A stretch of 18,567 nucleotides of DNA from Paracoccaceae bacterium (lineage in GTDB: Bacteria; Pseudomonadota; Alphaproteobacteria; Rhodobacterales; Rhodobacteraceae): NCBI GenBank assembly GCA_009922885.1, contig RFUP01000007.1:1-18567 (forward strand), read 5' to 3'. The position numbers and the translations under genes are program-made. The notes under the pieces were generated by a model that worked only from the letters and a program-made list of their open reading frames with translations, was not told the DNA's origin and did not search any database. The stretch's first letter is position 1, and each line of letters starts with the position of its first letter. Of this stretch, positions 14,484 to 18,567 are shown piece by piece.

Positions 14484-15439
14484 GCGAGGCCCCTCCGCAT
14501 TTTCCAGATGAGATGGAGGAACAAGGGGGCACCGACGAGCGCGGTGAGAACGCCGAGCTTCAGATCGCCCGTTGGCAACAGGATGCGAACCGCGACATCT
14601 GCAGCCAGAATAAGCGCGGCCCCACCCAATGCAGCGGCCGGCAGCAGCGCTGAGGGCCGCCCGTTCACGAAGGGGCGCAAGAGGTGCGGCACGACGAGGC
14701 CGACAAAACCCACAGAACCAGCCACAGCCACCCCTGCCCCAACGACAGCCGCCGTGCCCAGCACCAGCCAGAGCCGTACGCGGCCGAGCGAGAGCCCGAG
14801 GCTTTCGGCGGCATCTTCACCCAGAGTGAGGGCGTCGAGCGCCTTGCCTTGCAGGAGGAGCACAACCGCGCCCACAATGATGAAGGGCGCAGCGAGGCTG
14901 ACGTGTAGCCAAGAGCGATCCGCAAGCGATCCCATCATCCAAAAGACGATCTCGTTCGCGGCCCAAGGATTTGGCGCGAGGTTGAGGACGAGAGAGGTGA
15001 AGGCTCCCGCCAGGGCGGAAATCGCGATACCAGCCAGAATGAGCGTGACCGAACCGCCGCGCGGACCAGCCAAGGCAAGGATCAGTGCCACACCAACAAC
15101 TGCGCCCATCAGGGCCGCCAAGGGAAGGGCCAAGGGCCAGAGCGTGGAAAGGCCGAAGTGGATCGAGATGACAGCACCCAGAGCCGCCATGCCAGAAACG
15201 CCCAAGATCCCCGGCTCGGCCATGGGGTTGCGCAGATAGCCCTGCATCGCGGCACCAGAGAGCCCCAAGGCTGCGCCGATCAAGAGCGCCAGCACAGCAC
15301 GGGGCAAGCGGATTTCCCAAAGGATGAGCGGCATCGGCCCGGTGGTTTCCCAAAGCCGCCCGAACCCTGCTGGCCCGACCGAGAGGGAGAGAAGGAAGAG
15401 CACTGCGACCAAAGCTGCTAGAGCTGCATAGAGCTTCAT
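14480..15439 (-). CDS. btuC: Vitamin B12 ABC transporter permease BtuC (FecCD family)
   Basis: This 319-residue inner-membrane permease has about nine or ten hydrophobic segments spread over its length, as in BtuC/FecCD proteins. The conserved RLPRAVLALLIGAALGLSG segment (44-62) is followed by LRNPMAEPGILG (69-80), the family signature that includes the ATPase-coupling region. Later, VGFVGLVVPHLLRP matches the conserved GlxxPhxxR stretch. With BtuD it moves corrinoid delivered by BtuF into the cytoplasm. The start at ATG 15439 makes an ATGA overlap with btuF, and the stop makes one with btuD. Substrate is inferred from operon context. Confidence 0.94.
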   Translation of the reverse strand: MKLYAALAALVAVLFLLSLSVGPAGFGRLWETTGPMPLILWEIRLPRAVLALLIGAALGLSGAAMQGYLRNPMAEPGILGVSGMAALGAVISIHFGLSTLWPLALPLAALMGAVVGVALILALAGPRGGSVTLILAGIAISALAGAFTSLVLNLAPNPWAANEIVFWMMGSLADRSWLHVSLAAPFIIVGAVVLLLQGKALDALTLGEDAAESLGLSLGRVRLWLVLGTAAVVGAGVAVAGSVGFVGLVVPHLLRPFVNGRPSALLPAAALGGAALILAADVAVRILLPTGDLKLGVLTALVGAPLFLHLIWKMRRGLA

Positions 15440-16263
15440 CCGCGGCCCTCCAGATCAAGCCGCTCGTCGCGGAGGGCCTTGATCGCCCTGAGGATGCGCG
15501 GCGTGCCGCACACCCAGTCGCGATCCGTTGCAGGCGCGGTCTTCTTGCCGTTGAGCGCCGCCACGATCGGGTGGCGCATGACTTCTTCGGCACGGGATGC
15601 ACCGGGATAAGGCCGCCCGGTGACGATAACGTCGGGATCGAGCACCACGAGTTGCTCCAAGGAAAGGAAGCCTGTGCCCGAAATGCCTGCCTCTACCGCG
15701 ATATTGTCATAGCCTGCCGCGTCGAGGATCTGGCCCGCCAGAGTTGCGGGCCCCGGAGCATAGCCATTAGCGAACCAAAGAGCGGCGCGGGGGCGTGGGC
15801 CGCCGTCTTGCAAGGCGGCAAGATCGGCATCGAAACTTGCCACAACGGTTTCGGCCTTTTCCTCTTGCGCCAAGAGCTTGCCCATCTGGCGGATGTTGGC
15901 GCGGATTTCGTCAAGCGAAGAGGCCGGATAGAACACCTCGACAGGATGCCCGAGGCGCTTGAGCATGCTCACGGTGGGGCCGCCGGAGAAGGCCCCGGCG
16001 AGCACCAGATCGGGTGACAATGAATGCACCTCCTCGGCCTGCCCGCCATTTATGCCGACGCCATCGGGCACGACCATATCGTAGGACGGATCGGCGGAGA
16101 GTTTGGAAACCGAAATCACCTGACCTGGATCGGCCAACAGAAGGGCCAATTCATCAGTGCAGAGATTGATCGACACCACGCGCTTCGGCGCATCCGCCAA
16201 AGCGCTTGTGGCCCCCGCAAAAACGAGGGCCACAGCACAGAGATCAGAACGACGTCCGAACAC
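15436..16263 (-). CDS. btuF: Periplasmic corrinoid-binding protein BtuF
   Basis: This 275-residue cluster A-2 (helical-backbone) solute-binding protein starts at GTG 16263. Its N-terminus has two Arg, a hydrophobic core and a likely cleavage after ALA (residue 23), so it is exported. KRVVSINLCTDELALLL (27-43), SPDLVLAG and the later GFLSLEQLVVLDPDVIV are typical of BtuF/FepB-like proteins. It captures corrinoid released by the outer-membrane receptor and docks on BtuCD. The gene overlaps the end of btuB by 20 nt, an unusually long overlap for this operon, and joins btuC by ATGA. A start at GTG 16233 would lose the Arg-containing n-region and is less likely. Confidence 0.92.
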   Translation of the reverse strand: MFGRRSDLCAVALVFAGATSALADAPKRVVSINLCTDELALLLADPGQVISVSKLSADPSYDMVVPDGVGINGGQAEEVHSLSPDLVLAGAFSGGPTVSMLKRLGHPVEVFYPASSLDEIRANIRQMGKLLAQEEKAETVVASFDADLAALQDGGPRPRAALWFANGYAPGPATLAGQILDAAGYDNIAVEAGISGTGFLSLEQLVVLDPDVIVTGRPYPGASRAEEVMRHPIVAALNGKKTAPATDRDWVCGTPRILRAIKALRDERLDLEGRG

Positions 16264-18088
16264 CGAAGTAGGCCGCCCGGCCAGAAGAGTTGTAGTTGCT
16301 GACCGACTGGTATTGCTCGTCCAGCAGGTTCTCGATGCGGAGATAGGCTTCTGCCTTGGCGGAGATCGCGTAGTTCACGCTGAGGTTCACCAGAGTGTAG
16401 TCCGGGGCGCGAGTTGCGACGAAACCATCATAGCGTTCGGCAATGCGGTTGACCGTGAGCGTTCCTGACAGGCGATCGGTTAGAGCAGCATCGACACCCA
16501 AGACAAAGTCATGTTGTGGCACGCGAACAACCTTGCCACCATTCGGCCCTTCGGCACGAGTGAGGGTATAGCTGCCGAAGAGCGCAACACGTTCGGAGAG
16601 GGGGGTGCGGCCCGAAAGCTCCATCCCTTGAATCTTCGTGTCGCCAGTAACCTGCTGGTAGCTATTGGTCAGGAAGTCATAATCGATGCGGTTGGTGACT
16701 TCCGTCGAGAAGAAAGTGACCTTGGCAAAGGCATCGTCGCCGTAGCGCTTTTCGAGGCCGATTTCGAAGCTCTTGCTTTCTTCCGGCTGGAGCGCGGGGT
16801 TGCCATAAACTTGGCTGTGCAGCTCATAAAGCGACGGCGGCAGGAAGCCTGTTGCCGCCGAGGCGCGCAGGATCAGGTCCGGCTGGATGCGCCATGCGAG
16901 CGCAGCGCGCCCCGTCGTTTTCGAACCGAAAGACGAATGGTCGTCATGACGGACGGTCAGCGACAGGTCGAGGTCTTCAGCCGGAGCATAAAGTGCTTCG
17001 GCGAAAACGGCTTTGGTTTCGACCGAACCCGAAGGGGTAAGGATTAGCGGAGGAAACACCGACCAGTCCTCTTCGACAGCATCGAAGCCTTCCTTGACGA
17101 AGCTTGCGCCCCAAGAAAGTGTCAGCGCTTCGGACTGCTCTACCGATCCCTTGTATTCAACAGAGCGGCGGGTGCCCGAGAAGGGGCTGGCCACACCATC
17201 GGAATTCGACGTGCGATCCCCGTTCAGAGCGGAGAAGGACAGTTCGTTCTTCACAGCCCCCGTCTGGAACTCGGCATAGACTCGGCCTGCGCGGGTGGTG
17301 CTTTCATTGTATTCGTCGAAAGGTGCTGCGCCGTCGCCGCCGAATTCGTCGAACTCGCCGTAGCTATCGACGGCATAGAGCGAGAGGCCAACTTTGACCG
17401 CGTCAGTGATCTGGTAGGAGGCCCCGAATGTCAGTTGGGTTGCTTCATATCCATCGGCCTCGACACCGAGGGAACTGGCCGAGAAGCCATCCGTGGTGAC
17501 ACGGTTGAGGCCAAGGCTGATCTCTGCGCGATCAGACTTATTCGCGATGGAAACGCCAGCCTGCACCGTGCCGAAGCTGCCGACTTCCAAGCTTGCCTGG
17601 CCAGAGGTGCCTTCTTCTTCTGCGCGGAGCGTTGTGATGTTGATCACACCAGCAACAGCGCCAGCACCATAGCCTGCCGATTGCGACCCTTTGAGCAATT
17701 CAATCCGCGAAACACCGCCCAAGGTCAGGCCGTTCCAGTCGAACAGGTTTTGCGGACGAGAGGGGTCTGTCACGTCGATGCCATCGATGCGCACAGCAAG
17801 ATATTCGCCGCCGAGGCCGCGGACGCGCAGGGTACCCGTACCGCCAAGGCCGCCATTCGTCGACGCGGACACGCCCGGAAGCGAGGACAGATAATCGACA
17901 AGACGGGTGTCGGATGCCTTCTGCACCTCTTTCGCCTCGACAACTTCCACCGTTGCGCCGGAACGCGCTGTCGTGGTGGCGGTCTGGTTGGTGAAAAGAG
18001 TGATGGTTCCTAACTGGAACGGCTCTTGTGCGGAGGCTTGGGTAGCGACGGAAAGCGCCAGAATACTGGCGGAGACAAGGTATTTCAT
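16244..18088 (-). CDS. btuB: TonB-dependent outer-membrane corrinoid receptor BtuB
   Basis: This 614-residue protein is close to the length of E. coli BtuB. ATG 18088 has GAGGAC upstream (18097-18092) and yields a clean signal peptide with cleavage after ASA (residue 20); the open frame to 18121 lacks this. A TonB-box-like LGTITLF (26-32) lies at the mature N-terminus. The plug domain follows (TRLVDYLSSLPGVS, LRVRGLGGEYLAVRIDGIDV, GVSRIELLKGSQSAGYGAGAVAGVINI), then a beta-barrel with alternating aromatic strands. The C-terminal family motif YLRIENLLDEQYQ and the terminal Phe are needed for barrel assembly. The barrel imports corrinoids using TonB. The cobalamin riboswitch in its leader supports the substrate. 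It is the first gene of the nine-gene operon. Confidence 0.95.
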   Translation of the reverse strand: MKYLVSASILALSVATQASAQEPFQLGTITLFTNQTATTTARSGATVEVVEAKEVQKASDTRLVDYLSSLPGVSASTNGGLGGTGTLRVRGLGGEYLAVRIDGIDVTDPSRPQNLFDWNGLTLGGVSRIELLKGSQSAGYGAGAVAGVINITTLRAEEEGTSGQASLEVGSFGTVQAGVSIANKSDRAEISLGLNRVTTDGFSASSLGVEADGYEATQLTFGASYQITDAVKVGLSLYAVDSYGEFDEFGGDGAAPFDEYNESTTRAGRVYAEFQTGAVKNELSFSALNGDRTSNSDGVASPFSGTRRSVEYKGSVEQSEALTLSWGASFVKEGFDAVEEDWSVFPPLILTPSGSVETKAVFAEALYAPAEDLDLSLTVRHDDHSSFGSKTTGRAALAWRIQPDLILRASAATGFLPPSLYELHSQVYGNPALQPEESKSFEIGLEKRYGDDAFAKVTFFSTEVTNRIDYDFLTNSYQQVTGDTKIQGMELSGRTPLSERVALFGSYTLTRAEGPNGGKVVRVPQHDFVLGVDAALTDRLSGTLTVNRIAERYDGFVATRAPDYTLVNLSVNYAISAKAEAYLRIENLLDEQYQSVSNYNSSGRAAYFGVRTSF

Positions 18089-18091
18089 AAC

Positions 18092-18148
18092 GTCCTCGGC
18101 GCTCCTTCGTTTCGGGAGCATTGGTCTTGAATTGGTCAGACAGAGGAC
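18092..18148 (-). promoter_or_regulatory. btuB Shine-Dalgarno with complementary upstream segment (possible sequestor)
   Basis: The btuB ribosome-binding site GAGGAC (18097-18092) has an exact 6-nt complement, GTCCTC, at 18148-18143. A 5-bp hairpin (GCTCC/GGAGC, 18119-18101) lies between them. GGAC at 18155-18152 could pair with the same GTCC as an alternative 4-bp stem. This suggests a translational on/off switch below the riboswitch; it is inferred from complementarity only. Confidence 0.35.
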
Positions 18149-18168
18149 TAGGTCCCCCGCAGACGGTG

Positions 18169-18182
18169 AAGGTCGTCACCTC
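18169..18182 (-). repeat. Copy 2 of a 14-nt leader repeat
   Basis: On the minus strand this reads GAGGTGACGACCTT, matching the copy at 18224-18237 in 12 of 14 positions. It lies between the riboswitch and btuB. Its flanking TTCACC (18170-18165) can pair with the GGTGA of either copy. Confidence 0.5.
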
Positions 18183-18200
18183 TACGGAAAACCCGCAGCC

Positions 18201-18220
18201 CATGGCGCGCCCCGCGCATG
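18201..18220 (-). promoter_or_regulatory. GC-rich hairpin in the btuB leader
   Basis: CATG and CGCG on each side pair across a CCC/GGG loop with one bulged base, giving an 8-bp stem 18 nt after the riboswitch B12 box. No immediate U-tract follows in the transcribed direction, so it does not look like an intrinsic terminator; it may be part of the expression platform. Confidence 0.4.
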
Positions 18221-18223
18221 GAC

Positions 18224-18237
18224 AAGGTGATCACCTC
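18224..18237 (-). repeat. Copy 1 of a 14-nt leader repeat, containing a perfect 12-bp palindrome
   Basis: The minus strand reads GAGGTGATCACCTT. Its core AGGTGATCACCT (18225-18236) is a perfect palindrome directly next to the 3' end of the riboswitch. A close copy lies 55 nt downstream at 18169-18182. Confidence 0.5.
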
Positions 18238-18418
18238 GGCAGGTCTCCTGACTTGCGGGTCAATGCTTTGCCGGGCCTTCCCAAGCCTCCTTTCGGAGGC
18301 CCAGTGGCATATGCCGACATCGCTCGCCGCTTACAGTTGCGGGGGCAGTCCGGGAGTAGGGCTTTCGCCCGCACCCGGTTCCCTTTTCATCCGGAGCTTG
18401 AGCACCGGAACCGAAGCA
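18238..18418 (-). promoter_or_regulatory. Cobalamin (AdoCbl/B12) riboswitch
   Basis: Read on the minus strand, the conserved elements of the cobalamin riboswitch class appear in order: GGTTCC near the 5' end pairing with GGGAACC; GCGAAAGCCC; CTGCCCCCGCAACTGTAAG (about 18347-18329); GCCACTG (18308-18302); and the B12 box AAGTCAGGAGACCTGCC, ending at 18238. Such RNAs bind adenosylcobalamin or related corrinoids and shut down the downstream genes. Here the ATG of btuB lies 150 nt beyond the aptamer, so the whole nine-gene uptake operon is expected to be repressed when B12 is plentiful. No clear intrinsic terminator is seen between aptamer and btuB, which suggests control of translation initiation. 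The 5' boundary is approximate. Confidence 0.95.
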
Positions 18419-18423
18419 CAGTC

Positions 18424-18452
18424 TGGTTACTTCGGGCGCAAGGATTCTTCAA
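18424..18452 (-). promoter_or_regulatory. Probable sigma70-type promoter of the B12 operon
   Basis: On the minus strand TTGAAG (18452-18447) and TAACCA (18429-18424) are separated by 17 bp. Transcription would begin around 18416-18418, right at the first conserved paired bases of the riboswitch, which supports the call. The -10 match is only moderate. Confidence 0.45.
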
Positions 18453-18507
18453 TGCGAGAAGCGTCGCACCCTATTCGGGAAATGACGCGACTGATGGCGG
18501 GGTCATG

Positions 18508-18531
18508 AAAAGGGGGGGCTGTCTGCCCCCC
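18508..18531 (-). terminator. Rho-independent terminator of a leftward gene beyond the right edge
   Basis: On the minus strand, GGGGGGC (18531-18525) and GCCCCCC (18519-18513) form a 7-bp GC stem around the loop AGACA, followed by CTTTT. It lies upstream of the B12-operon promoter and would insulate the operon from a neighbouring transcript entering from the right. Confidence 0.75.
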
Positions 18532-18567
18532 TCTGCCTCCGGCATTCACCCCCCGAGGATATTTCCG
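18532..18567. other. Right-edge intergenic segment, no gene identified
   Basis: This segment lies just upstream (minus-strand sense) of the terminator. It includes a small TGCC/GGCA stem and a run of six C followed by GAGGATATTT. No reading frame can be assigned confidently; the 3' end of a leftward gene probably lies at or just past the window edge. Confidence 0.4.

Noticed and set aside
18201..18220. GC hairpin after the riboswitch as an intrinsic terminator
   Set aside because: The stem is strong, but the nearest T-run lies over ten bases downstream, so termination here is unlikely.
1..18567. CRISPR arrays, insertion sequences, tRNA or rRNA genes
   Set aside because: No spaced repeat array, transposase-like protein, terminal inverted repeats, tRNA fold or rRNA sequence was seen on either strand.

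Overview
This window looks like a chromosomal segment from an alphaproteobacterium, most likely the Rhodobacteraceae (Rhodobacter/Roseobacter group). It is GC-rich, and genes are packed with ATGA start/stop overlaps. It carries CbiZ beside a B12 transporter, as known from Rhodobacter sphaeroides, and DUF3726 and RgpF/WbsX-type proteins. The taxonomic call is inferred from gene content, not from a marker gene.

Left part (1-7199, + strand): the end of a surface-polysaccharide cluster and an amino-sugar module. A glycan-synthesis protein cut by the left edge (RgpF-like plus WbsX-like domains) overlaps a sulfotransferase-like gene. A membrane-anchored FlaA1/CapD/WbpM-type NDP-sugar dehydratase/epimerase follows, then glmM (phosphoglucosamine mutase) and a PPP-type metallophosphatase. 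Together they point to making, modifying and supplying precursors for cell-surface glycans.

Middle (7196-10918): a tightly overlapped leftward set of three genes: an M19 dipeptidase-like protein that lacks several canonical metal ligands, an unrecognised 568-residue protein, and a DUF3726 protein. It diverges across a 131-bp promoter region with two imperfect dyads from a carboxymuconolactone decarboxylase-family gene. No function can be assigned to this module from sequence alone.

Right part (18567 down to 10915, - strand): a cobalamin riboswitch precedes a nine-gene operon in the order btuB-btuF-btuC-btuD-cbiZ-exbB-exbD-exbD-tonB. All junctions overlap or are 3 nt apart. The operon encodes the whole import route: outer-membrane receptor, private TonB/ExbB/ExbD energy transducer, periplasmic binding protein, inner-membrane ABC transporter, and a cytoplasmic corrinoid-remodelling amidohydrolase.

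Most notable points: one of the two ExbD proteins has Asn instead of the proton-carrying Asp of the transmembrane helix, while its neighbour keeps Asp. The riboswitch leader contains a 14-bp imperfect direct repeat, a GC hairpin and a segment exactly complementary to the btuB Shine-Dalgarno sequence. The M19 protein has a degenerate metal site. No mobile element, CRISPR array, tRNA or rRNA was seen.
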